64,000 nt of DNA from Ammopiptanthus mongolicus (GCA_039655645.1 CM077348.1:66130542-66194541), one strand, 5' to 3'. Shown: positions 9,951-23,263, counted from the stretch's first letter. Program-made: numbers and translations. Notes: generated by a model not told the origin, from the sequence alone.

Positions 9951-12900
9951 TGTAACACCCCGATTTTTCAAGCTTTCGAACTTTCGGTTTTAATTAAACA
10001 GTATTTATTTGTTTGCATTTTATTGGAGGGTTTAGAGAGTGAAATAAAATAATTCGAGACCATAGTCACGCTCTACGCTATCGTAGGACACTATGGTTAA
10101 ATTTTGGTCTAAAACTCAGATGGAGCCCGGTCTGCGTTTTACACTGACAGCATGATTTTACAGCTCAAACGACCTAATTTTGACTCGTGAATGAAATAAT
10201 TAGGTTTTATATTTTATTTCCAACGATATTGGTTATTTTGAAAATTTTCAAAATAAATAAGTCGTTATATCGAAATCGGTTGAAAACGGAGCTGAACACG
10301 GATTTATCAGGACTACTAAAGGATAAGCCTCATATCCTTTTCAAGGACACCTCATGTAGGTGACTCACTAGGTGACTCACCAAAGGCCATCATTACGTAG
10401 TAGAGCAAATGACCTTTATGCCTTTAAAGCTTAACAAAATTACCATTTTGCCCCTCTAGTAAATTACCTTCATATCCTTCACAATCTACAAAGATAAAAG
10501 GCAATTTATCCACTCACTTTCAGCCCTTTCACGCAGCCTCATCCCCATCCCTCCTCACTCTCTTTTTTCTTTTCACTCCATTCCACTGAACTTCTTCATT
10601 TCTCACCTAATTCAAGTAGGAGCATAAATCAAAGTGTGAAGGAGAGAAGCTTAACTCTTTGTCAATCTCTATTAAGCTCCACTCATCTCCATCTAGAAAC
10701 TTTGAATTCTCCATGGATTTTCATGATATAAGGTTGTAGATTCAAAAATCGATAATTAATTGTAGAAAAATCCTATGTTCATGAAATCAATTTCTATGAA
10801 CTCATTAAGGCCTCTAAATTAATCATTCCAGAGCATAGAGCAAGCTTACATGGCTACCCTATTTTTGTCCATAGGGCCGAAACCCTAGTGATGTGAGAAG
10901 ATGTGATTTTGTTTCAATTGTTAGAAAATAAACATGGATTTCATCTTTCTCTTGCCTATATGTCTTGAAATCCAAGAACTGAAGTAAAATAAAATCCCTA
11001 GCCTAGAGTATTAGAGAGAACCGAAATCATACCCTAGAGGAATTGAAGGATTTTGTTTCAATTTGCAACTTATGACAATTTTCCTTACCACTAGAATACT
11101 CTATGATCATAAATCCAAAAGTATATGAAATTTTGAGAATTCTAGCCAAAGGGACTAGCCATAACCGAACCTATATGTTAGGTTATTTCAACAAGCTAAA
11201 CTTACTTTATGACTTGGGATGAAGGATTGATGAGTCGGGAAAGACAAACGGGCCACTAAATGGGAAACTCGAAACTTGGAGACCAGAAGACGTGAATAGA
11301 CTACGAGAGGTGAGGGGGATTGCCTAAGGGATTTCCTGATAACTATGTGTTATTGGTGTGTTGTCTGAATCTATTGGTTTGACTGTATGTTGGTTGTTTA
11401 AGTCATGCTCAGATATTATTTGATATGTTGATGACTATCTGCAGTTATGTGTTCGAATATTTTAATGCATGTGATAAACTATATTATCTGCTATATGTTG
11501 ACTTGTTAATTGTATTGGTGTGGATTGTTGATTTGGAAAGCCTAACAGTGGTCAGTGCTCAATTAACTAACAAAGATAAAAGCGTTAAAAAGCTTTGTAG
11601 CAATACCAAAGCTTGATTTAGGAAACGTGGGGAATTTTCAAAAACGTTTTTTTTTTCTAAGAAAAAGAGGATCCAAAAGTAAATTATGAAGTTAGTAGGA
11701 AAAAACTCAAGTGTTTGGAACTTAGAACGTTTTAAGGCTAAACGATGTTTAATTCCGAAAAGATTTACAGAAAACGTTTTCGAAAAACAGTAATGCTGTT
11801 CTGGGACGACATTTTTGGTCTCAGCTGTTTCCTTTCAAAAATAATTTTTGGGAAGGGACTTTACAACAAAAGATAAGTTTTATCAGAAATCCACTAGTTT
11901 ACAAAGCAATTTCCAAACAGAAAAGTTTTTCTGTAAAACAAGTTTTCCCAACGATGTAAAATCTGTCAACTTGGATGAGTTGCGAAGATTTCGTTTTGGA
12001 TTTGTATTTCACAGAACGAAAAACGGTGAAAAACGATGAGAAACGTGAACCTAGTATGCGAGACATCGGGATACTAGTGTTCTGTAAAAATAGCACGAGA
12101 AGCCGTGCAACAATGTTATGGACTGCATGTCCTGTGGACTGTGTGTCCTCCTCTTGTTATGGGGAAACGTCCTCTTGTTTTAAGGAAACGTGATTAAAGG
12201 TGAATGATGTTATCTATTACCACAGAACTTGGGCTGGTGCATCGGTCTAGAGCTTCGTGATTGAGCACTCGGACGTTTTGTCCTGTGCTAATGATGAAAA
12301 GTTGTAAAACGGTGTAAATTGTGAATAGTCGGGAGCTTTGAGCTACGACAACGAAAGAACGAACACAAATAAAAGTGGCAAGAGTTGAAACGTTTTTCTC
12401 ATGCATTTGTTTTAGGTAGACGTGCCATCTGGATTGGGGGACCTTGATGGCATGGAACGCTGTGATGACTTTAAGTCATTGTGTAACATTGTGCCTTGGT
12501 AGACAAAGGTGTCATACAACTGACGAATATTGTGCCTTGAGTTGGACAATATCGTATGACCATTTACAATTTATCAAGTACCGCTAAATGTAATTCCATA
12601 TAATCGCGTAATGTCATGGTATTCATGTACTTCCGAATAAGCACTTAGGTGCTGGTCATTGTGCCTAGGGCCAATGTGCCTTTAGCCTGATCAGCTCAGT
12701 TTTTACAAAATGGTGTCCGGAGATTAAGTAAAGAATTAGATAATGAATATTGAAGTGTCATGCATTTCGTTTGAAAATGACGATGACTGTCGGGTATGAG
12801 ACCCTATGATATACTACTTGTTTATCTAGTAGAATCTTATACGTAATGATTGTATATGCCCATGTGCTGTTGAAGTGTAATGCATATAGTTATCTTGTTT

Positions 12901-13380
12901 GAATCCATATATTGGTATCTCACCCTTGCCTGTACATGTTGGACACCCTGTTGTGTTTTTGGATACATGTACAGATGCATTTCAGCAGATTCCTTAGGCC
13001 ACTTTGGGACCCCAAAGTTGGAGTCACTTTACGTTGACGACAAGTATGTGTGGACTGGCGACAACGAAGCTTAGTCTCATGGGTTTGAAGTATACTAGGT
13101 AGCATACTCTACCATCTTTAGATGTTCTTGTATTACACCAACTCTTAGGATTTTTGATGTATGTATGGCGTAATAAAAGATTGGGAAAATGATGTACGCC
13201 TTATGGCGAGGTTGAGTTATTATTACAAAGGATGAATGGCAATTTGTTTTATATGATTGTTCTGTTTTGCTTTTGGTATCAAATTGCTATAACTACTCGA
13301 GTGAGTGTTTTTCAAAAAAATAAAAAGTTTTCAGTTTCCGCAACTGGTTACCATGTGATGTCCCAGAAGGGGGTGTCACA
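9951..13380 (+). mobile_element. Gypsy LTR (middle of three), 3.43 kb
   Basis: It begins TGTAACACCCCGATTTTTC and ends GGGGTGTCACA, directly followed by a primer-binding site, so it acts as the 5' LTR of the following internal region. It pairs with the LTR starting at 16647; the two differ by a few bases per hundred in the first 120 bp. It includes the TATTGGTATCTCACCC block and the stem-loop at 12930-12974. Short ORFs inside occur in both LTR copies only because the LTRs are duplicates. Confidence 0.88.
12930..12974 (+). promoter_or_regulatory. Conserved LTR stem-loop (copy 2, perfect 10-bp stem)
   Basis: CTGTACATGT (12930-12939) and its exact reverse complement ACATGTACAG (12965-12974) enclose a 25-nt loop. 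The homologous 3' LTR has the same structure at 19635-19679 with one terminal base changed. Confidence 0.65.
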
Positions 13381-13384
13381 TTAG

Positions 13385-13396
13385 TGATATCAGAGC
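13385..13396 (+). promoter_or_regulatory. Primer-binding site, initiator-Met tRNA type
   Basis: TGATATCAGAGC begins four bases after the LTR end. It differs by one base from TGGTATCAGAGC, the site that pairs with the 3' end of plant initiator methionine tRNA and primes minus-strand synthesis. Confidence 0.8.
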
Positions 13397-14889
13397 TGGT
13401 CGATGTCTTTTGGGATCTAGGTTATGGATTCATGATGTTTTTGCTGTGTTTACTCTGTGTTTTGTTTTGATAAAGAACAGTAAGAGTAAGAACAGTCTGT
13501 GATGACTTGTTTCTTTTGGAACACAACCAATTGGATTGGTTGGATTCGATGTTTGAGATGCATTAGAACTTTTATGAGAAAAGTTATCCGAGTTATTAAG
13601 CGGTGAAATCTAAGGTGAGCTTTGAGATAGCTCCTTATTCAGTTCTAGCAGATAAACTTGAATATGACCTTTACTTTATGAGTCAAGGATGTTAGACTCT
13701 TAGTTATCAAGTGAGTGAAGACTCCTTGGTACGTAAAGGTAGTTTGAATGTTGGGAAGTTTGCCGAAGGAACAAGCGTGCCTTAGGCAAGTAGAAGAATA
13801 CCAAAAAGTTTTTGGAATAGTTACATAGGTAGACCAAAGGTATAGCAAGGTATGTACTCTATTAGAGTCAAGAGACTAGAACGGAATTCCGGTAAAGTAA
13901 TAAAAGTGTGGTACTGTGTGAAGTTCTCCTAATAGTGTTTTAAGAAACAATTGGAGCCTCCGATGTTGTAAATTTGATTGATAGGATATTTACTCCATTA
14001 GGACAGATGAAAGGCTGCACCTTATGGGTGGGCTTTTGATCCATGTCGTTGATGGTAAAGGATTCGCATAATACCTGAGTATAAACTTTCAAGATTAAGA
14101 AATGATCAGAGACTGAACGAATCAGAATTGAAATGTGAACCTTGGTTATAGGACGAGTGTCCTTAGGACTGGTATTAGTGGGGGAAAGAATTACACTAGA
14201 TCCTATATGGATGGGAGTATTGTCTTGTTAATAGAGCCTAAGACAGTGACCGGTAGAGATGAGTAAAACAGATGAGTTTAGACTCGATCGCAATGACCAC
14301 TATCTGGTAAGGCATAGGATAAATATGATTGGCCTCCTGGCTCGCAAGGCGAGCCTTGGTTTCGCGCGGGGAGGCCGAGAGGCTGTATTTTACTTCGTTG
14401 ATAGACCTTCTGGCTCGCGAGGCGAGCATCCGGTCGCGTGGCGGATATGGTTGACTCCTTGATTGATGCTTCTAAAATTTGAGGATTTGGACTAAGTTTG
14501 ATATTGAAATTTTTCAGTGAGCTTATTGGGATTTAGAGTGTATTCGAGTTGTTGGTGAGATTGAGACGTGTAATAACGGAATAAGAACTAGTTTAAGTGT
14601 TTGACTCAATCATGGAAGTAAGTCTTTCGTGAAGGATTGGTTGTAGGGAATGACTTTCCCGATAATTGATGGATAAGCAAAAGACGGATGATAAGTTTCA
14701 GGAGTTAGTTTAATTCTCCAAAAGTGTAGGACCGTGTTGAAATTGTTTCCTTGATGAGACAATGGGTGTTGACACACCAGGATGTGTATTTGGTTGAGTT
14801 CTAATCAGGTGGAGGCCTTTTGAGAACTGATGTTTAGTAATGGACACTCATATTCAGGCTGACGCGTCATTTATCCTTTTGGGAGTGTG

Positions 14890-15290
14890 TCAGATATTGG
14901 AATGAGATGCCTGTCGTGGAAGATTTTCAGGAGAATTTCCTGAGAATATTCCAAGTGTGTGTTGCAAAAGATGCTAAGTTTTCGATTGGTCTAGTCTCTA
15001 GATTCAGTCAAATCTCTATCACTTTGGGTAAAATCTCACCTACGAAGCTAATCAGATTAGGCTACGTGTAGTGGAATTTTCGTTCGTTTCTTCATCGATT
15101 CGTTATCGTTCGGCGACGTTTTCGTTTACTCTGAGAGTCACGAGGAACACGAGGAAGCTCTACATCAAGTGTTACGGATCTTGCACGAGAGGAGTTGTCG
15201 TGAAGTTCTTTAAGTGCAAGTTTTGACTCGATGGTAGTGAAATTCTTAGGACATGCGATTCCAAACGAGTTTTTGTGCTCACATTCCTAC
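14890..15290 (+). pseudogene. Protease/reverse transcriptase remnant
   Basis: With several shifts of frame, pieces match the right-hand gypsy element. GAGATGCCTGTCGTGGAAG corresponds to the VPIVKDFPED region and CTCACCTACGAAGCTAA to the MSPTELAEL region. GAGGAACACGAGGAAGC corresponds to EEHEEHL just after the FIDD box, and AAATTCTTAGGACATG to KFLGHVI. Segments between these landmarks are missing, so it is a collapsed relic rather than a gene. Confidence 0.65.
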
Positions 15291-16646
15291 ATAATCCTCA
15301 GTTTAATAGACATTTGAGTAGATTGTTTGGACAACATCCAATTGTCTGGACATCTTCACGTTTCTCGATTGAAAGTTATGACTATTCCTTGGATTACAAC
15401 ACAAACAAATTCTTGATATTACAAGTTTCTTGATGTAACTAGTCTAATCACTTTTACCTTTGGTAAATGTGATCCAGTCTGATTTTTGGCCAAACTATTT
15501 ATCTTTTGATTTCCTGATCTGTTGGAAGGTTCTTATAGAAAAGGGGACTTTATTAGAGTCACGGTTGTAAACATGTATTAGCTATGCATTTTTACACCCA
15601 CGAAACTATTGAAGAATCTTTTTACATACTGAATATTCCTAAATTTTGTTAGGGATGATAAAACCCTTCTATATACTTTCCTGCGACAGTGAGACCAAGA
15701 ATATTTCCTCTGTTGGAAATTTCGTTCGCGAAAAATTTCTTTCCTTAGTCTTCAAGGACCGAGTAGTGACTGAGTTCAACGGATCACCCACACCTCAAGT
15801 GGACAACCAAGAAGGATGATTGGATCTTGTGAAGGTCGGTTGTAATACCTAACTACGAGAATTCTTTTAGCATGATAGACTAGAAGTGGCGGGAATTTTA
15901 TTGAGGTATAGATTACGACTGATACGATGTGGATCTGTAATTTTAATCTCAGTGAGTGAGACAATTATTGTCAGTCAAGTATTGCTTGAGGCAGAATAGT
16001 CGTCGGAGAATCTAGGATGCTAATCAACATCTGGAGTTAAGATTGATAGTTAAAGTTTGAAGAGTTATAGGAAAGTGTCCTTAGTAGTTTTGTCTAAACT
16101 GAGTGTAAGAAGGAAAGAGCTCTTGAATAGGAGCTAAATTGTTAGAAAAGTTAAAGATTTATTGTATTAAGGACTTCTAGCCGATTCAAATACTTTTGGT
16201 TGTAGTTGCATTAGGAGGTGCAATCAAGTTCTTTAAAGTTAAGAGGCATGATCATAATGTAAATTGGAGAAGTAGACCATGCTACGAAGGAAGCTAAGCT
16301 TAAGATTGGATATCTTGAATAGGAACCTTATAGGAATTATAAAAGGAATGTGTGTCGTGGTTTAAATGTTGGTATCAACAGCGAGAGTTAAAAATGTTGA
16401 AAAAAGTCTTACTCAATGGATTAGTGTAAAAGGAAAAATGATTAAGTTTAATAATGCCTCCCACGTGTGAGAGAGTAAGGTGAATTCAACGAAGAATAAG
16501 TATGAAATTGCTGTCAGATTACAAGTGTCACCCAGGGGAAAATTCAGGCGGGGAGTATGAAGTGAAACCTAAGGATGTAGAGAATCCTATCTAGTTTTGA
16601 GTTACGTAATTTCGAGGACGAAATTTTTTTTTCAGTAGGGTAGTAA

Positions 16647-19600
16647 TGTAACACCCCGATTTTTCAAGCTTTCGAGCTTTCAGTTTTAATTAAATAGTAT
16701 TTATTCGTTTGCATTTTATTGGAGGGTTTAGAGAGTGAAATAAAATAATCCGAGACCATGGTCACGCTCTACGCTATCATAGGACACTATAGTTAAATTT
16801 TGGTCGAAAACTCAGACGGAGCCCGGTCTGCGTTTTACACTGACAGTATGATTTTACAGCTCAGACGACCTAATTTTGACTCATGAATGAAATAATTAGG
16901 TTTTATATTTTATTTCCAACGATATTGGTTATTTTGAAATTTTTCAAAATAAATAAGTCGTTATACCGAAATCGGTTGAAAACGGAGCGAAATACAGATT
17001 TATCAGGACTGCTAAAGGATAAACCTCATGTCCTTTTCAAGGACATCTCATCTAGGTGAGTCACTAGGTGACTCACCAAAGGCCATCATAACTTAGTAGA
17101 GCAAATGACCTTTATGCCCTTAAAACTTAACAAAATTACCATTTTGCCCCTCTAGTAAATTACCTTCATATCCTTCACAATCTACTAAGATAAAAGGCAA
17201 GTTTTCCACTCACTTTCTGCCCTATCACGCAACCTCATCCCCATCCTCCTCACTCTCTTTTTTCTTTTCACTCCATTCCACTAAACTTCTTTATTTCTCA
17301 CCTAATTCAAGTAGGAGCATAAATCAAAGCGTGAAGGAGAGAAGCTTAACTCTTTGTCAATCTCCATCAATCAAGAGGTAAGCTCCACTCATCTCCATCT
17401 AGAAACTTTGAATTCTCCATGGATTTTCATGATATAAGGTTGTAGATTCAAAAATCTATAATTAATTGTAGAAAAATCCTATGTTCATGAAATCAATTTC
17501 TATGAACTCATTAAAGCCTCTATATTCATCATTTCAGAGCATAGAGCAAGGTCACATGGCTACCCTGCTTTTGTCCATAGGGTCGAAACCCTAGTGATGT
17601 GAGAAGATGGGATTTTGTTTCAATGGTTAGAAAATAACCATGGATTTCATCTTTCTCTTGCCTATATGTCTTGAAATCCAAGAACTAGAAGTAAAATAAA
17701 ATCCCTAGCCTAGAGTATTAGAGAGAACCGAAATCATACCCTAGAGGACTTCAAGGATTTTGTTTTAATTTGTAACTTATGACAATTTTCCTTACCACTA
17801 GAATACTCTATGATCATAAATCCAAAAGTATGTGAAATTTTGAGAATTCTAGCCAAAGGGACTAGCCATAACCGAACCTATATGTTAGGTTATTTCAACA
17901 AGCTAAACTTACTTTATGACTTGGGATGAAGGATTGATGAGTCGGGAAAGACAAACGGGCCACTAAACGGGAGATTCGAAACTTGGAGACCAGAAGACGT
18001 CAATAGACTACGAGAGGTAAGGGGGTTTGCCTGAGGGATTTCCTGATAACTATGTGTTATTGGTGTGTTGTCAGAATCTATTGGTTTGACTATATGTTGG
18101 TTGTTTAAGTCATGCTCAGATATTATTTGATATGTTGATGACTATCTGCAGTTATGTGTTCGAGTATTTTAATGCATGTGATACACTATAGTATCTGCTA
18201 TATGTTGACTTGTTAATTGTATTGGTGTGGATTGCTGATTTGGAAAGCCTGATAGTGGTCAGTGCTCAATTAACTAACAAAGATAAAAGCGTTAAAAAGC
18301 TTTGTAGTAATACCAAAGATTGATTTGGGAAACGTTGGGATTTTCAAAGACGTTATGTTTTTCTAAGAAAAAGAGGATCCAAAAGTAAATTATTAAGTTA
18401 GTAGGAAAAAAGTCAAGTTTTTGGAACTTGGATCGTTTTTAGGCTAAACGATGTTTAATTCCGAAAAGATTTACAGAAAACGTTTTCAAAAAACAGTAAT
18501 ACTGTTCTGGGATGAAGTTTTTGGTCTCAACTGTTTCCTTTCAAAAATAGCTTTTGGGAAGGGACTTTACAATAAAAGATAAGTTTTATCAGAAATCCAC
18601 TGGTTTACAAAGTAATTTCCAAACAGAAAAGTTTTTCTGTAAAACGAGTTTTCCCAACGATGTAAAATCTGTCAACTTGGATGAATTGTGGAGATTTCGT
18701 TTTCGATTTGTGTTTCACAGAACGAAAAACGGTGAAAAACGATGAGAAACGTGAACCTAGTATGCGAGACGTTGAGATACTAGTGTTCTGTAAAAATAGC
18801 ACAAGAAGCCGTGCAACAATGTTATGGACTGTGTGTCCTGTGGACTGCGTGTCCTCCTCTTGTTATGGGGAAACGTCCTTTTGTTATGAGGAAACGTGAT
18901 TAAAGGTGAATGATGTTTTCTATTACCACGGAACTTGGGCTGGTGCATCGGTCTAGAGTTTCGCGATTGAGCACTAGGACATTTTGTCCTGTGTAACGAT
19001 GAAAAGTTGTAAAACGGTGTAAATTGTGAATAGTCGACAGCTTTGAGCTACGATAACGAAAGAATGAACACAAAGAATTGTGGCAGAACTTGAAACTCTT
19101 TTCTCATGCATTTGTTTTAGGCAGACGTGCCATCTGGATTGGGGGACCTTGATGGCAGGGAACCCTGTGATGACTTTAAGTCATTTTGTAACATTGTGCC
19201 TTGATGGACAATGGTGTCATACAATTGACGAATATTGTGCCATGAGTTGGACAATATCGTATGACCATTTACAATTTATAAAGTACCGCTAAATGTAATT
19301 CCATGTAATCGCGTAATGTCATGGTATTCATGTACTTCCGAATAAGCAATTAGGTGCTTGTCATTATGCCTGGGGCCAATGTGCCTTGAGCCTGATCAGC
19401 TCAGTTTTTACACAATGGTGTCCGGAGATTAAGTAAAGAATTAGATGATGAATATTGAAGTGTCATGCATTTCTTTTGAAAATGACGATGACTGTCGGGT
19501 ATGAGACCCTATGATATATTACTTGTTTATCCAGTAGAATATTATACGTAATGATTGTATATGCCCATGTGCTGTTGAAGTGTAATGCATATAGTTATCT

Positions 19601-19908
19601 TGTTTGAATCCATATATTGGTATCTCACCCTTGCCTGTACATGTTGGACACCCTGTTGTGTTTTTGGATACATGTACAAATGCATTTCAGCGGATTCCTT
19701 GGGCCACTTTGGGACCCCGAAGTTGGAGTCACTTTACGTCGACGGCAAGTATGTGTGGACTGGCGACAACGAGGCTTAGTCTCATGGGTTTGAAGTATAT
19801 CAGGTAGTATACTCTACCATCTTTAGATGTTCTTGTATTAGACCAGCTCTTAGGATTTTCGATTTACGTATGGCGTATGAAAAGATTGGGAAAATGATGT
19901 ACGCCTTA
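16647..19908 (+). mobile_element. Gypsy 3' LTR, truncated at its 3' end
   Basis: It starts TGTAACACCCCGATTTTTC after a polypurine region and parallels 9951-13380 throughout. It stops matching after ATGTACGCCTTATG near 19908, about 170 bp short of where the LTR should end. Beyond this the sequence belongs to a different LTR subfamily (that of 56514-59756). Tracking ORFs across it gives only non-conserved peptides. Confidence 0.82.
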
Positions 19909-19968
19909 TGTTGATGAATTGTGGCGTGGATGCCTTTGATGAATATTATTGTGATACTGGACTGTTTT
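19909..19968 (+). mobile_element. Left piece of second-type gypsy LTR (outermost layer of nest)
   Basis: TTGATGAATTGTGG...GGATGCCTTTGATG resembles 58060-58120 of the right-hand element's LTR. It ends GACTGTTTT, where a minus-strand LTR is inserted; the same LTR resumes at 43333. Its own 5' 1.5 kb is missing, replaced by the truncated LTR to the left. Confidence 0.7.
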
Positions 19969-21726
19969 TGCAACACCCTTTCTCGAGTGTCACATTCTCG
20001 AACGTTTATAAGGCCGAAAATATTTATTAATGCGGAAAATACGGTTTTTCTTTTCTTTTCACAAAGACGTAATGGGGTTAGTAAAGGTAAATAATACCAA
20101 TAAATGAACTTAGGTTCACCCTGCATTTCTGGAACATACTGTATTATAAATACAGAAATAGAAAACAGAAAACAGAAACAGAAATAATACTGCATACAGA
20201 CAAAGGTCTAATGTATAACTGACATAAGAATAAAATAAGTACTAGGAGTCGTAGCTCCCAAAAGGTACTACAGATACTAACACTATCTGGCCAAGACAAA
20301 AATAAAACAGCAAAAGGAGTCCACCTCCGAACTCAAAGGAACTGGTGAACCGAACCGTCGTCCCGTCCATCTGTTCAAGCAGCAACAACAAGTACCAGCA
20401 GAAAATATACAGATATGGGTGAGATTCCCCTTCATCAACACAACGAAACAACAGTAGTAAAAACGGGACAAGTCACCAGGTAACAGCGTACCCAACATGC
20501 TTACTAAAATTCTCAATATAAATCATGTTAAACAATTAACAGCGTAATATCATGATAAACAGTCAACAGCATAATATAAGGCATTCTTAAAACAGAACAG
20601 CGATGTATAATAGTAAATGTAAACATCAACAGCCATGCAATGCAGTGCAATGTACATGACTTAATACCAATGTCACTGGGTACTACTCTGACCCCTACTC
20701 CATGGAGCTAACAAAACATCGGAGAGAGTGAATGGGAGGACATGTTTCGGGTACTTCCAGCCATGAGCAAGATGCTACAACATTCGTAACGTGCACGAAT
20801 CTGGCTTTACGGAAACACTCTCGACCAAACATGAAAAGTACGGCGTCTAGTCGGAGATATCAATGTATTGCTCGGATTCGTCACGACACAAAAGAGCTAC
20901 CAACTGGTCACATGTCAGCCCTTCCAACCCTGATACCTCCAAGACTACTTAAAACATCACCGTAAGATTCGCACCCACATCAAGGTGTAAGCTCAACTCC
21001 TAGGCTCAAGGCCTTACGACTATGCAAATGAAATGCCAATGCTTACACAAAGCAGATGCGATAAAGCAATGTCTACCCATCAGATAAAATTCAAGGTTCA
21101 CTAAGGTTCTCTTCCTTAGGAGCTATACCCATCCTTAAAATACAAAACTTTTATCCACAAGATAAATCTCATGATCCCTCGGGGATCGAGTCATCACACG
21201 ATTAAAACAATTGAACGATTGATCGGGATCCGAATCACCGGTCCGTCATCGAACTACTGTTTCAAAACCCAAAACGTTTCATGTTTGTGTTTATGTCTTA
21301 TGAATTATGTCTCAAGTCCTAAGCATTATGAATATGGATTGAGAATCCTCTTAGATAAGTCTTTAATCCTTTCTAAGATATTAATCCTTGATTTTCTTTT
21401 GAGGAAATAAGTGTTGATTCACTTAAGTCTTTTGAAATCATTGATGTACTAAGTCATCAATGGTATAGTACATGCCTTGTTCCACCACATACCATACTTA
21501 ATTATCCCTTGTCTTCAACTCTAAGTTAATTACTTAACTTAGGTTTTTCATGCGTAAAAATTTACGATCTTTAGTTAAAAACTCCTTTTGTAAACCAAAA
21601 CAACGCTTTAAATTTGAAAACTTATTCTGTTTCTAGCATTTTCTGAAACTCGAATCTCGCTTAGCTAGGTTCCAATTCGCTTAGCTAAATTGAGGCAGTG
21701 GTGCCTTAAGTGAAATTCCCCTTAAT
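19969..21726 (-). mobile_element. Solo LTR (minus), left part; host of the nested element
   Basis: It starts TGCAACACCCTTTCTCGAG immediately after GTTTT, matching the end of a gypsy LTR read in reverse. It continues at 41236 and ends GTTACA at 43327, followed again by GTTTT (43328-43332). Both ends plus the perfect 5-bp duplication identify a solo LTR of about 3.85 kb, split by a complete gypsy element. No genes. Confidence 0.87.
21650..21700. repeat. TTCGCTTAGC palindrome array, left part
   Basis: Two to three degenerate TCGCTTAGCTA units just before the nested element. The array resumes at 41236 on the other side, so the insertion fell inside it. Confidence 0.75.
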
Positions 21727-23263
21727 TGCAACGCCCTGATTTTCACGTTTTCTAATTCTTCAGTATTTTAACGTATTTATTTTATTCGAGGGCTTAGGAA
21801 TGGAAATAAAATATGTCGAGACCATAGTCATGCTCGACAATATCGTAGGAAGCTACAATTAAGTTTTGAGTCGAAAATTCAAACAGAGCCCGGTCTGCGT
21901 TTTTACACTGACAGTATGATTTTACTGCTCAGGAGACCTCAGATGGACCCGTGAACGAGATAGTAAGTCTTAGAATTCGATTCTCTACATTTTGGTTAAA
22001 TTTCACAAAAATTTCACAAAAATCACTTCCTGATCTCCGTTCGAGCGGAATCCTTAATCGGATGACAAACGGAGCCACATATGGATTTACCGGGACTCGA
22101 CAACGGACAATCTTGATACCACATCATCCCAGGACACTTGGGAGAGTATGCCAGAATCGTCATGACGTTCAGAAATATCTGGACGCAAAATGACCAAAAT
22201 GCCCCTAACCATAGTCTTTTCAATTTTACCATTTTACCCTTTAGGCAAATGACCTTTTTGCCCTTAAGTGAGCTTTTAAGAGGCTGAACTCAGCCCCTCA
22301 TACCCTTCATTTTCGTACAGCCCTCTCAAGAGAAGAACTCCATAGTTGTTCTTGAGAGAAACTCCATTTTTTCTTCTTGAAAAGCTTGAATCACTTGATT
22401 CCTTGAGTAATCTTCCTTCATTCTAAGGTAAGATCACTTCTATGATCTCTTAGCTGCTTGAATCTCTCTCTATTTCAAGATCAAACTTCATTTTCATGAA
22501 AATCATTTCTTAGATCCAAAACTTTGAAAATCAATAGGAATTTGTAGAAAAATCCTTTTGATGTGAAACCAATTTCTTTGAACTCACCTCATCATTCTCT
22601 ACCTAAACCCAAGAGCTTATGATTCAATTCTCATCATAGCTCAAAAAGCCCAATATGGCCGAACCCTATGTGATGATGATGAGTAGTGTTTTTCATCAAT
22701 TTTTTTGTTTGCTAACACATGATTTCATCCTTAGCTTTCCAATTCCATTGAATCCATGAAATGGAAAACCAAGATCAATTCCTAGCTTTATTTTCTTTAG
22801 GGTGGCCGAAACCCTTAGGTAGAATTGTTGATTTTGGCTTTGATTGTTGTTTAATGTTTGATTGTTGTGTTGTTGTAGTTGCTGACGATTGTCAGGAGGT
22901 TCACAAAAAGATCAACCGACTTTGATCCGGATATCTTCTCTTCAAAAGGTATGTGGGTGAAACCCTTTGGTTTAGGTTCACTTTTAATTGTTAAGTTTTG
23001 TTAAGTTCTCTTGGAGAACAAGATTGTCATGATGAGTTTATGCTTTAGTATGTTGTAGTGTGCTTTAGCATATGTTGATGATGATATGATTGAATGAAAA
23101 TCATTTCCATGTTTGTTGAAAAACCTACTTTGATCACCAGATCAAGTATGGACTTTTATGCTTGATTATGAGGCCATGATGTGTGGTGAACTTTTATGTT
23201 TGATTATGAGGTAATAATGTGTATTTGTTGTTCATCTTATTTGTGTAAGCTTTTTGAGGTATA
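21727..23263 (+). mobile_element. 5' LTR of nested gypsy element, left part
   Basis: Begins TGCAACGCCCTGATTTTCAC, parallel to 37585 onwards, up to TTTTTGAGGTATA where the CACTA element sits. It contains the well-conserved U3 block (about 21790-21960) ending in ACCCGTGAACGAGA. No gene. Confidence 0.88.

Larger units (their letters stand above)
13381..16646 (+). mobile_element. Decayed internal region of gypsy element
   Basis: 3.27 kb lie between the primer-binding site and the 3' LTR. No long ORF remains. Faint protease and reverse-transcriptase remnants can be aligned between about 14890 and 15290. Two GC-rich patches (14330-14445) contain GGCTCGCGAGGCGAGC-like palindromes otherwise typical of the LTRs. 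The end (16199-16646) is the usual region ahead of the 3' LTR, including TTTCGAGGACGAAATT. Compared with the 4.47-kb interior of the element at 33114-37584 it is shorter and coding-dead, while its LTRs are still well matched. Confidence 0.75.

Noticed and set aside
21951..22193. 80-codon ORF (MNEIVSLRIRFS...) with a close copy at 37809-38051
   Set aside because: The similarity exists because these are the two LTRs of one element; no homologous frame is kept in the other LTR subfamilies.
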